From NCBI RefSeq assembly GCF_900078395.1, contig NZ_FKLA01000009.1, forward strand, positions 285,305 to 349,304: 64,000 bases of DNA, written 5' to 3'. This document shows, in pieces, positions 9,216-17,633 of the stretch. Position 1 is the stretch's first letter; every line of letters begins with the position of its first letter. The DNA is from Anaerotruncus rubiinfantis. GTDB taxonomy: Bacteria; Bacillota; Clostridia; Oscillospirales; Ruminococcaceae. The translations under genes and the position numbers were made by a program. The notes beneath the pieces are model-generated. The model ran no database searches and had not been told where the DNA came from. It worked only from the letters and a program-made list of their open reading frames with translations.

Positions 9216-11483
9216 ATGCAAAATGCCAAGGACAAAAAAAATATTCTGCAAACGGCCGCCCTGCTGACGCTGGCAGTGCTGGTTCTGGTCTGCTGCGCTC
9301 TGTTTTATATCCGCTCGGTGAACGCTTCGCTCAAAGAGGAAGCGCTGCAATATCTTTCGGAGGTGTCGCGGCAAGGGGCGAATGTGGTCGAGCAGCAGAT
9401 GGAAGGCGATATGCGGATGCTTCGCACCATTGCCGGCGCAATAGGTTCGCTGGAGGAGTTTACGGTCGAAAAGGGCCTTGAGATGCTGAAAAAAGAAGTT
9501 CGGACCACCAGCTTCAAGCGGATGGGTCTCGTGTTGAAGGACGGCACTGCCTACCGTACCGACGGAGAGAGCACCATGGATCTGAGCGAGCGGGAATATT
9601 TCCAGCGCGCGCTGGAAGGAGAATCCGTCGTTTCAAACGCGTTGCAGGATTATGTGGACAGCAAAACCATCTATGTCTATGCTGCCCCGGTCTATAATGA
9701 GGACGAGATTCTCTGTGTGATCTACGCCACCAACGACGCCTCGGTCTATGCGTCCACGCTGAATGTGCGTCTGTTCGGCGGCGCGGGATATTCCTATATC
9801 ACCGACCGGAAAGGGGAAATCCTGATCTATCCGGAGCATCCGGACAGCATGCCCGGCTTGGGGAATGTTTTTCGGGGCTTTGACCATGGGACCGAGCTGC
9901 AGAGCGCACAGCTCGAAAAAATGCGGGATGATATGGCCCATGACCGGGACGGGGTGATCGAATACCGGCGCGCCGGCCAGCGGCGGTACATGTCTTACAT
10001 GAATATCCGGGTCAACGACTGGTATATGGTTTCCGCGGTTTCTGCAAGTGTTGTGTCCACCCGGTTCGGTTATCTCAGTGGCCTGACGCTGTTTGCGTGC
10101 GTCTCGGTGCTGACGGTTATGATCGGGATGTGCTGGTATATTGTCCACAGCAAGAACCGCAACCGGCATGAGCTGGAGCGGCTTGCCTATACCGACCCGG
10201 TGACCGGCGGAATGAACTGGAATGGTTTTTTGCGCGCCGCAACCGCCGCGCTTGCCGCCTCTGGCGACGCGCCATATGCCATGGTAAGCTTTGATATCGA
10301 TAAATTCAAGGTTCTGAACGATCTGTTCGGCCATGAGGAAGGCAACCGCACGATGTGCAACGTCTGGCGCATCCTTGGGAAGGAGTTGGGTCCGGATGAA
10401 CCGTTTGCGCGGTCCTCAGCGGACAATTTCAATTTCCTGATGCATTATGACGGTCGGGAAGAGGCCGCTGCACGGATCTCCCGGATTGATGCCAAAATCC
10501 GGCAGGTGCACGAGGGCTTCCGCGTGCAGTATACGCTGGAGTTTTCCTTCGGGGTTTATCCCATCGAAGACAAGACCCTTTCCCTCAGTGTAATGAGCGA
10601 CCGGGCGGGCATTGCCCGCAAAGAGGTCAAGGGGATTCACGACCAGCTGATCGCTTTTTACGATCACACGGTGCGGGACCGCATCGTCGCGGAGAAAAAT
10701 ATCGAAAATGAAATGGTGGAGGCGCTTGTACAGGGACAGTTTGAGGTTTATCTGCAGCCCAAGTACAAACTTTCAAACCGGTCGCTGGAAGGCGCCGAGG
10801 CGCTTGTGCGCTGGAACCATCCCACCAAGGGGATCATTCAGCCGGGCGCGTTCATCCCGGTGTTTGAAAAGAACGGCTTTATCGTGAGCTTGGATGAATT
10901 TGTGCTGGAACGGGTGTGCGAAACGCTGCGCGGCTGGCTGCTGGAGGGAATTGAACCCGTGCCGGTCGCGGTGAACATCTCCCGCCTGCACCTGCATGAC
11001 AGCTGCTTTGCAAAACGGGTGCGGCAGATTGTGGAACAGTATGAGGTGCCTTGCCGGTATCTGCAGCTGGAGCTGACCGAAAACATCGTGCTTGATTTTG
11101 AAAACATCGACCGCACGGCGGAATTGATGATCCAAATGAAGAAGCAGGGATTCACCTTTGCCATGGACGACTTTGGAACCGGATATTCCTCCCTGAACCT
11201 GCTGCGCAGCCTGCCGGTCGATGTGGTGAAACTTGACAAGGCGTTTTTCGGGGAGAAATCGGACGGCGGCCGCGGGCGCTCGGTGGTGGCCGATGTGGTT
11301 GCGCTTGCCAAACATCTGGAGATGCAGGTGGTGGCAGAAGGGGTGGAAACCGCTGAACAGGTCGATTTTCTCACAGAGATTGGGTGCGATGTGGTTCAGG
11401 GTTACTTTTTTGCCCGGCCGATGCCGGTGAACGCCTTTGAACGGATCTACTGGAACCGGAATTTTTCCACGGCTGGAAAGTGA
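9216..11483 (+). CDS. Membrane sensor with degenerate GGDEF and intact EAL domain (c-di-GMP phosphodiesterase)
   Basis: A 755-residue transmembrane signalling protein. Helix 1 is at about residues 12-32, then an extracytoplasmic CACHE-like sensor to about 285, helix 2 at about 287-311, a GGDEF-fold domain (about 330-485) and an EAL domain (about 495-745). The GGDEF signature is replaced by SADNF near residue 402, so cyclase activity is unlikely; such domains can act as GTP-sensing regulators. The EAL domain keeps EALVR, the DDFGTGYSS metal loop, KLDK and EGVET, so it should hydrolyse c-di-GMP. It is monocistronic between its promoter and a terminator. Confidence 0.9.
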   Translation: MQNAKDKKNILQTAALLTLAVLVLVCCALFYIRSVNASLKEEALQYLSEVSRQGANVVEQQMEGDMRMLRTIAGAIGSLEEFTVEKGLEMLKKEVRTTSFKRMGLVLKDGTAYRTDGESTMDLSEREYFQRALEGESVVSNALQDYVDSKTIYVYAAPVYNEDEILCVIYATNDASVYASTLNVRLFGGAGYSYITDRKGEILIYPEHPDSMPGLGNVFRGFDHGTELQSAQLEKMRDDMAHDRDGVIEYRRAGQRRYMSYMNIRVNDWYMVSAVSASVVSTRFGYLSGLTLFACVSVLTVMIGMCWYIVHSKNRNRHELERLAYTDPVTGGMNWNGFLRAATAALAASGDAPYAMVSFDIDKFKVLNDLFGHEEGNRTMCNVWRILGKELGPDEPFARSSADNFNFLMHYDGREEAAARISRIDAKIRQVHEGFRVQYTLEFSFGVYPIEDKTLSLSVMSDRAGIARKEVKGIHDQLIAFYDHTVRDRIVAEKNIENEMVEALVQGQFEVYLQPKYKLSNRSLEGAEALVRWNHPTKGIIQPGAFIPVFEKNGFIVSLDEFVLERVCETLRGWLLEGIEPVPVAVNISRLHLHDSCFAKRVRQIVEQYEVPCRYLQLELTENIVLDFENIDRTAELMIQMKKQGFTFAMDDFGTGYSSLNLLRSLPVDVVKLDKAFFGEKSDGGRGRSVVADVVALAKHLEMQVVAEGVETAEQVDFLTEIGCDVVQGYFFARPMPVNAFERIYWNRNFSTAGK

Positions 11484-11492
11484 AGAAAAAAG

Positions 11493-11527
11493 AACCCCCG
11501 GGCCTTTGGGGAAGGGCCCGGGGGTTT
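11493..11527. terminator. Bidirectional terminator between convergent genes
   Basis: AACCCCCGGGCC pairs with GGGCCCGGGGGTT. The stem is flanked by A-rich and T-rich ends and separates the EAL gene from the GH13 gene on the other strand. Confidence 0.85.
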
Positions 11528-11529
11528 AT

Positions 11530-13188
11530 TCAGCAGAGGATGACCTGCGCTTCATAGGGCAGAAGCACCCCGGACTCCCAGACTGGCCTGCCTGTGTAGT
11601 TCGAGAGCAGGATTTTTCCGGCAGGCGGTTTTGCATCGAGCCGGAGATCCTCACCGGTCAGGTTGAGCAGGACGAAGAGCTGATCGCTCTCCAGTGTGCG
11701 GACATAGGAATAGATCGCCGGATCGTCCGGCAGAAGATCCTGAAAGGTTCCATATACAAATACATCATGTTGTTTTCTTAATTGAATTAACTTTTTGTAG
11801 TATTGAAAAACCGAATGTGGATTCGCAAGCTGCTCCTTTGCGTTAATTTTGGGGTAATTGGGGTTCACCCGCAGCCAGGGCGTGCCGGAGGTGAAGCCGG
11901 CGTTCTCGCTGTCGTCCCACTGCATAGGGGTGCGGGCGTTGTCGCGCCCGATGCGGTTGATCTGCGCGAGCGCGGCCACAGGGTTAAAATCCGGTTTTTG
12001 GCGTTCGGCGGCAATCCAATTATGGATTTCCACATCCTGAAAGTCCTCGAACCGGTCAAACCGCACATTGGTCATCCCCAGCTCCTCCCCCTGGTAGATA
12101 AACGGAGTGCCCTGCAGCGTGTGGATGAGGGTGGCAAGCATGGTGGCGCTTTCGTACCGATAGCGGGTGTCGTTGCCGAAACGGGAAACCTGCCGCGGCT
12201 GGTCATGGTTGGAAAGGTAGTTGCAGTTCCACCCGATACCGTTCAGGCCTTCCTGCCAGGCGGTCAGCACCTTTTTCAGCTCAATGGGGCGGTATTCGGC
12301 TTTTTCCCATTTGTTTTTGCCAACGTCGATGGTCATATGCCCGAACTGGATGATCATATTCAGTTCGCGGCGTTTTGGATCGGTGTAATCGCGCCCGTCC
12401 TGCGGCGTCACGCCGGAGGTTTCCCCCACGGTCATGCAGCCCGCCGGAGCAAAGACTTCATCATGCAGCTCGCGCAGCCATTCGTGATTGGCCGGCAGGT
12501 TGGAATGCAGCTTGAACGCATCCTGGTACTTTCCGGCCTTTGTGACCGGCGCGTCGGGCAGGCCAGGCTGTTTGGCGTAGAGGTTCGCGGTATCGATGCG
12601 GAACCCGTCGATCCCCCGGTCGAGCCAGAATCGGGCAATGTCCTTGATTTCGCGGCGCACTTTGGGGTTTTCCCAGTTGAGGTCGGGCTGTTCCCTTGTG
12701 AACAGATGCATATAATACTGTCCGGTTGGTTCGTCATACTGCCAGACCGATCCGGAAAAAATTGATTCCCAGTTGTTGGGCTCCTCCCCGCCTTTCCCAT
12801 CCCGCCAGATGTAATAATCCCGGTAGGGGTTTTCTTTCGATTTGCGGCTTTCCAGAAACCACGGGTGTTGGTTGGAGGTATGGTTCACGACCAGATCCAT
12901 AATGAGCCGCATGCCGCGCGCATGCACGTCGGCCAGAAGGGCGTCCCAATCCGCGAGCGTACCGAACTCCGGGAGAATGTCCCGATAATCGCTGATGTCG
13001 TAACCGTTATCCTTGCCCGGGGACTGATAGACTGGCGAAAGCCAGATCACGTCGACCCCCAATTCTTCGAGATAATCGAGCTTTGCGCGGATGCCGCCAA
13101 GGTCCCCCATCCCGTCGCCGTCCGAATCACAGAAAGACCGGGGATAAACCTGGTAGACCACCGCCTCTTTCCACCATGCACGCTGCAT
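11530..13188 (-). CDS. GH13 alpha-glucosidase (oligo-1,6-/alpha-1,4-glucosidase type)
   Basis: A cytoplasmic retaining glycosidase that releases glucose from the non-reducing end of short alpha-glucosides (552 residues). The four GH13 regions are visible: DLVVNHTS, GFRIDT (nucleophile Asp), VGET (acid/base Glu) and SNHDQPR. The N-terminal WWKEAVVYQVYPRSF and the QGEELGMTN loop fit the oligo-1,6-glucosidase group. It has no signal peptide. AGGAGG precedes ATG 13188. It is the last gene of a minus-strand sugar-ABC operon, which suggests it acts on the imported oligosaccharide. Bond specificity (1,4 versus 1,6) cannot be fixed by reading alone. Confidence 0.92.
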   Translation of the reverse strand: MQRAWWKEAVVYQVYPRSFCDSDGDGMGDLGGIRAKLDYLEELGVDVIWLSPVYQSPGKDNGYDISDYRDILPEFGTLADWDALLADVHARGMRLIMDLVVNHTSNQHPWFLESRKSKENPYRDYYIWRDGKGGEEPNNWESIFSGSVWQYDEPTGQYYMHLFTREQPDLNWENPKVRREIKDIARFWLDRGIDGFRIDTANLYAKQPGLPDAPVTKAGKYQDAFKLHSNLPANHEWLRELHDEVFAPAGCMTVGETSGVTPQDGRDYTDPKRRELNMIIQFGHMTIDVGKNKWEKAEYRPIELKKVLTAWQEGLNGIGWNCNYLSNHDQPRQVSRFGNDTRYRYESATMLATLIHTLQGTPFIYQGEELGMTNVRFDRFEDFQDVEIHNWIAAERQKPDFNPVAALAQINRIGRDNARTPMQWDDSENAGFTSGTPWLRVNPNYPKINAKEQLANPHSVFQYYKKLIQLRKQHDVFVYGTFQDLLPDDPAIYSYVRTLESDQLFVLLNLTGEDLRLDAKPPAGKILLSNYTGRPVWESGVLLPYEAQVILC

Positions 13189-13641
13189 ATCGTTCCTCCT
13201 AACGTTTTTTTGCGCCTTTCAGGCGCCCGAAAGTACTTTCTTGCTTGTGCAAGAAAGTACCCAAAGAACACACGCGGGGTGTCCCCGCGGCCCCGATCTA
13301 CGGCCTAAGAGCCGCCGCTCTGCGGCGGTTGGCCTCCGAAATACTCGCTGCGGCTCGTAATGCGCTCCATGAAAGCTGCCTGCGGCAGAAATGGCGCGCA
13401 ATCTGCTTTGGCAAAACGAGGGACGCCGCGCTTGGCAGCCTGCTCGCCTGACGGCGAAGCGCGCTTACGCGCGACGGCTGCTCACGGGGGCTTTCCACCC
13501 CCGTGTCCCCCGGCAAAGAGTCGTCTGCGACGACCCGCCGCCTTTGGCGGCGGATTCGGGATAAGGAGCGCGGGACCGGTTTTCCCAATCTTGCGAAAAC
13601 CGGCTGCGCCGGATAAGGACAAACCGATTGAAAAATTCGCG
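13189..13641. repeat. Palindrome cluster A (intercistronic mosaic repeat)
   Basis: A 453-base gap between the GH13 gene and the permease gene, with no credible gene. It holds about a dozen short GC-rich palindromes in a row, mostly with 3-5 base loops: GCGCC-TTTCA-GGCGC near 13212, ACTTTCTTGC/GCAAGAAAGT at 13235-13258, GCGGGG/CCCCGC near 13274, CGGGGG/CCCCCG near 13485, GTCGTC/GACGAC near 13520, CCGCCG-CCTTT-GGCGGCGG near 13536 and ACCGG/CCGGT-type stems to 13612. The block 13231-13294 recurs inverted at 15676-15742, so this is a dispersed element. Confidence 0.75.
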
Positions 13642-14496
13642 TCAGGTTTTCACCGCACCGTCCGAAATGCCCTTGATGAAATATTTCTGTAAGCTGAGGA
13701 AAACCAGGATGATCGGCAGCACCGAAACAAGCACCGCCGGGAAGATGAGTTCCCAGGGGCTTCCGTACTGCCCTGACAGTATTTTCGCAAAATAAAGCTC
13801 CAGCGTCAAGGTCTTGATGCCTTCGGCGTTGCCGATCACCAAAAATGGCAGCAGATAATCGTTCCAGATCCACATGCCGTTTAGGATAATCACCGTCACG
13901 GTGGTCGATTTGAGCAGCGGGAATACCACCAGGAAGAACACCTGCAGGATATTTGCCCCGTCGATGACGGCTGCCTCCTCAATCCCCTGCGGTACGCTTT
14001 TGATAAAGCCGTGATAGAGGAATACGCTCATTGAAAGTCCAAAGCCGCCGTACATCACGATGAGGCCGGGCGTATTTTTCAGCCCGAGCGTATCCATGAA
14101 GGAGAGCAGCGGATACATAATCGACTGGAATGGGATCAGCATGGCTGAAACGAACAGGAAAAAGATCAGCCCGCTGATTTTGGTTTTGTTGCGCACCATC
14201 ATCCAGGCCGCGAGCGACGACACGACAACGATCAACGCGATCGAAGCCGCGGTAATCACGAAAGTGAGCCCGAGCGATTTGAGGAAGTGGATTTTGTCCG
14301 CCGCGTTTTGCAGATAGGAAAAATCCCAGCTCTGCGGGAGCGCGAGCGGATTGCGAACAATTTCCGACTGGCTCTTGAAGGCGTTCACCAACAGAAAATA
14401 AAGCGGCATCAGAGTATAGACTGCGAACAGGGTCAGGATGAGATACCGGACGGCATCCCCAGCCGTGACCCGGTGATGATATTTTTTGTCCTCCAT
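13642..14496 (-). CDS. Carbohydrate ABC transporter permease, MalG type
   Basis: An inner-membrane permease of a CUT1-type sugar importer (284 residues, six predicted helices). The cytoplasmic EAA loop reads EEAAVIDGANILQVFFLVVFPLL, which is split here as EEAAVIDGA and VVFPLL. I chose ATG 14496, with AGGAGGTGGAG upstream; the frame stays open to 14784 but only because it overlaps the partner permease. Its ATG overlaps the stop of that gene (TGATG), so the two are translationally coupled and should form a heterodimer. No ATPase gene is in the operon, so a shared MsmK-like ATPase is expected elsewhere. Confidence 0.92.
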   Translation of the reverse strand: MEDKKYHHRVTAGDAVRYLILTLFAVYTLMPLYFLLVNAFKSQSEIVRNPLALPQSWDFSYLQNAADKIHFLKSLGLTFVITAASIALIVVVSSLAAWMMVRNKTKISGLIFFLFVSAMLIPFQSIMYPLLSFMDTLGLKNTPGLIVMYGGFGLSMSVFLYHGFIKSVPQGIEEAAVIDGANILQVFFLVVFPLLKSTTVTVIILNGMWIWNDYLLPFLVIGNAEGIKTLTLELYFAKILSGQYGSPWELIFPAVLVSVLPIILVFLSLQKYFIKGISDGAVKT

Positions 14497-15392
14497 CAGA
14501 GCTCCACCTCCTGCTTTTTGGTCAAGGAGACCTGTGCCAGCGTGATAACAGCGATCATCACAAAGAAGATGACCGCCTGCGCCTGCGCAAGCCCATAATC
14601 CGGCGGCGTGGTGTCCTTGGTGGTGCGCAGGATCTGCATGGCCAGCATACGGGTGCCGAAATTGCCATCGGTGAGGGCGATGTTCTGATCGAGCAGTTTG
14701 AAGGAGTTGGCGAGCGTGAGGAATACACAGATGGTGATCGATGGCATCAGCATTGGAACGGTCACATGCCAAAATTGCTGCCACCAGGTGGTTCCGTCGA
14801 TCTCCGCCGCCTCGTAGAGGTCGCCCGGGATGTTGTTGAGCCCGGTCACGTAAATAATCATCATATACCCGGCAGTCTGCCAGACCATCATAATCGCAAG
14901 CGCGAAAAGCGCTTTGGTCTGGTCCTGTAACATATATGCGAGAAAATCCACCGGGATGATCCCGTTCGGCCCAAACAGGAGATCGGTATAAATGGTGTTG
15001 AAGATGATCTGCCAGATGTAGCCGAGCGCCAAGCCGCCCAGCAGGTTCGGCAGGAAAAAGACGGTCCGGTAAGCGCCCGCGCCGCGCCGCACGCCATTGA
15101 CCAGAAGCGCAAAGACAAGCCCAGTCAGATTGATGGCGACGACCGCCACAACCGTATAGCGGAAGGTGTACCAGAGGCTCTGCATAAATCGCTCGTTCTG
15201 GAACGCACGCAGATAGTTTTTGATCCCGACGAAAGATTCATACCAGGCGCCGCCGCCTGAAAAATAGGTTCCGCGCCATCCGGTGAACGAATAAATTACC
15301 CCCAGTATAAACGGAATCAAAATCACCAAAACGAATAATATAATTGCCGGAAGCACCAGCGGAAAAAACCATTTTTTATAGTAGCCTTCCAT
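14496..15392 (-). CDS. Carbohydrate ABC transporter permease, MalF type
   Basis: The partner permease of the same CUT1 importer (298 residues, six helices), with EAA loop EAAEIDGTTWWQQFWHVTVP. ATG 15392 follows AAGGAGG. A longer frame reaching 15572 runs into palindrome cluster B and adds a non-conserved Arg-rich leader, so I rejected it. It is coupled to the MalG-type gene downstream. The order on the minus strand is binding protein, MalF, MalG, glucosidase. Confidence 0.92.
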   Translation of the reverse strand: MEGYYKKWFFPLVLPAIILFVLVILIPFILGVIYSFTGWRGTYFSGGGAWYESFVGIKNYLRAFQNERFMQSLWYTFRYTVVAVVAINLTGLVFALLVNGVRRGAGAYRTVFFLPNLLGGLALGYIWQIIFNTIYTDLLFGPNGIIPVDFLAYMLQDQTKALFALAIMMVWQTAGYMMIIYVTGLNNIPGDLYEAAEIDGTTWWQQFWHVTVPMLMPSITICVFLTLANSFKLLDQNIALTDGNFGTRMLAMQILRTTKDTTPPDYGLAQAQAVIFFVMIAVITLAQVSLTKKQEVEL

Positions 15393-15419
15393 TTCTTTGG
15401 CCTCCTTGGATGATGAGGT

Positions 15420-15782
15420 TATGTACATGCGCCGGGGCTCCGGCGCACGGCGGGCGGACCGTCTCTTTGGAGCCGATACGGCTCGCCTGCAAAGTGTTTG
15501 CAGGCCCTCCCGAAACATCGTTCGTTCCCTTTTGGAAGGAATCCCCCCTGCGGCCGCGCGCTGGGAGCGCAAAGCGCTGCGTTCAGTCCTGAGCTGGCCG
15601 TTTTATTGGGAGCGGCCGCGGCGCAGGTTGCGAAGCCTAAGGGAGCCGCCGCCTTTGCGAAGCAACCAGCGGCGGCGGGGACCGCGGGGAACTCCCCGCG
15701 CGTGTTCTTTCTCCTCTTTCTTGCACGGGCAAGAAAGAGGACCGCCGGAGGCAACTCCCCGGGCGCGCGAAGGGCGCGAAAA
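15420..15782. repeat. Palindrome cluster B (inverted relative of cluster A)
   Basis: The gap between the binding-protein and MalF-type genes contains no credible gene but many palindromes: GCGCCGG/CCGGCGC near 15428, GCCTGCAAA/TTTGCAGGC near 15488, CCGCGGGG/CCCCGCG near 15681 and CCTCTTTCTTGC/GCAAGAAAGAGG at 15713-15740. Bases 15676-15742 read in reverse match 13231-13294 closely, including the CTTTCTTG stem, AAAGAACAC and the GCGGGG/CCCCGCGG stem. Confidence 0.72.
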
Positions 15783-17315
15783 TCAGCCGCGCATGTCGCG
15801 CCACTTGGTGATGGCGAAGTCCGCGATCGCATCGTAATCCTCATCGGTCCAGGCGGGCTTGGTGAGATAGTTCTCCATCAACTCCAGCCCAACCGTGTCG
15901 CCGCCCCAGGAGGCGGGCGCGCCGTGATAGGGCGCGGCCAGCGTGTGGCCGGTTTCCATATAGGCAAGAATGCTGTTGCCAAGCGCATTGTTCAGCTCGG
16001 TGGTTGACGGATCGGCATTGTAGGGGATGAAGTCGAACTCATCGGTCACATAGCGTTTGCCGGTTTCAGAGGTATTCAGCCAGACAAGGAATGCTTCGGC
16101 CGCCTCAATGGTCGCCATGTCCTTGTTCGCGTTGATCGCATAATACATTGGGACAAAAACCGGAATCGAAGAGTTGAATTTTTCGACCGTGAGCCCCTCC
16201 ACCTGGATTTCCTCCTGGGTGATCGGCAGTTTGACCGGCACGAAGGTCAGGTGGGCTGCCATGTCCGCATCCAGATTCGCAATCGCGGGTGCGACCCAGT
16301 TTCCGTTTTTCATGAAGAGCGCCTTGCCGTCGACAAACCGCTGCAGGGTCGGGTCATATCCGTAGTTGGTCGCAACGATGAAATCCTGCCCGCGTGCGGC
16401 CGGGCCGTCGCTTCCGGCGAGATAGGTGGTCTTGAGGTCAAGCGCCTTTGCGAAATCGCGGATCGGCCCGCGCAGCTGTTCAAGCTGTTCATCGGTTGCG
16501 TTGGCGGCGGACGCCACGTTCGGGAAGACCGCGTTCAGCGCGACGTTGACCATGTGATCGCCATAGGTCCACTTTTCGCTGGCCGCGACCGCGAACACGC
16601 CGGTCAGATTATTGGCGAGATTCGATTTTTCCGCTTTGAAGGCATAGCTGTTGCCGTTGAGGGTAACGCTGGCAGCGGACGGTGCCTTGATATAGGCGTC
16701 AACCGCCTGTACAAAAGCTGCGAACTCGTCATACGAAGAAGCGACCAGGTCGTTGAAGACAGCGGTTTCATCCGCGTCCATCAGGTCTGCGAGCATCCGG
16801 TGGTCGAGGATGTAGCCATAGCCCTCCACGTTATAAGGCACCCCATAGCTGTCCGCGCCGTCGGTGGTCAGACGCATATTTTCCGGGATTGCATCCACCA
16901 TGTCCTTGAAAGCGCCGGCGGGGGCCTTCTCGAAATTATAGGCCGCGCCTGAATCGCGCCATTCGATCAGCTCCTTATAGCCCTGGATGGTGAAAATGGC
17001 GGGCTGGTCGGCGGCTTTGCCCTGCATTTCTGCGCGCAGGGTTTCCATATGATCCTGGCCGGAACCGATCGAGAAGGAACGCACCTTCACGCCGGTTTCC
17101 TGCTCGTAAGCTTTACACATTGCTTCAAATTGGGTTGCGGTCTCGCCTTTGGAAGAATAGATATACAGTTCCGGCGTCCCGGTGGGGGTTCCTGTCCCAC
17201 CGGACGCGGTGCCGGAGGACGAACCGCCTGATTCCTTTTTGGTGCAGCCCGCGCATGCGGCGGACAGGAGGATGACGGAAAGTAAAACAGATAACAGTCG
17301 ATGTGCGTTTTTCAT
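15783..17315 (-). CDS. Sugar ABC transporter substrate-binding lipoprotein
   Basis: An extracellular solute-binding lipoprotein of family 1 (510 residues) that captures an oligosaccharide for the MalF/MalG-type permease. It has a lipoprotein signal (positive start, hydrophobic core, lipobox around SAACAGC), a Gly/Ser/Thr-rich linker, then the bilobed fold starting at PELYIYSS. The C-terminal NTSETGKRYVTDEFDFIPYN segment is typical. AAAGGAG precedes ATG 17315. It is the first gene of the operon. A long palindromic region separates it from the permeases, so it could be expressed above them. Confidence 0.9.
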   Translation of the reverse strand: MKNAHRLLSVLLSVILLSAACAGCTKKESGGSSSGTASGGTGTPTGTPELYIYSSKGETATQFEAMCKAYEQETGVKVRSFSIGSGQDHMETLRAEMQGKAADQPAIFTIQGYKELIEWRDSGAAYNFEKAPAGAFKDMVDAIPENMRLTTDGADSYGVPYNVEGYGYILDHRMLADLMDADETAVFNDLVASSYDEFAAFVQAVDAYIKAPSAASVTLNGNSYAFKAEKSNLANNLTGVFAVAASEKWTYGDHMVNVALNAVFPNVASAANATDEQLEQLRGPIRDFAKALDLKTTYLAGSDGPAARGQDFIVATNYGYDPTLQRFVDGKALFMKNGNWVAPAIANLDADMAAHLTFVPVKLPITQEEIQVEGLTVEKFNSSIPVFVPMYYAINANKDMATIEAAEAFLVWLNTSETGKRYVTDEFDFIPYNADPSTTELNNALGNSILAYMETGHTLAAPYHGAPASWGGDTVGLELMENYLTKPAWTDEDYDAIADFAITKWRDMRG

Positions 17316-17633
17316 ATGCTTTCTCCTTTGGAATCAAAATCTGGAAGGTCTTACGTTCTAAAAGTATGGTCGGTTTTTCAGCCGGTTATGCCTGTGGGAC
17401 GGTATTTTCAGGAAGCCGTGCGGATATATTGTATGGAAGCGGTCCCAGGGTTTGCCGGAAAATTGCCAAAAGCATACGAAATTCGTAGAATTTTCTTGTT
17501 TTTTAGGCGGAAAACAAATTGACCGGAAAAATGATTCGTGATAAGATAAAATAGCTGATATTATAGCGTTGCGGGATATCCGGCCCGCCGCGCTTTTGCC
17601 GCCCAAAACGGCGGAATAGAAAGGGAGAATTGA
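17316..17633. promoter_or_regulatory. Divergent intergenic region with plus-strand promoter
   Basis: A 318-base region between the binding-protein gene (minus) and the activase gene (plus). TTGACC at 17519, a 17-base spacer and TAAGAT at 17542-17547 form a plausible promoter for the plus-strand genes. I found no convincing minus-strand promoter or catabolite (cre) site, and no gene in the region. Confidence 0.5.

Noticed and set aside
15393..15572. N-terminal extension of the MalF-type permease
   Set aside because: The extra 60 residues are Arg/Ala-rich, lie in palindrome cluster B and precede a well-placed ATG with AAGGAGG.
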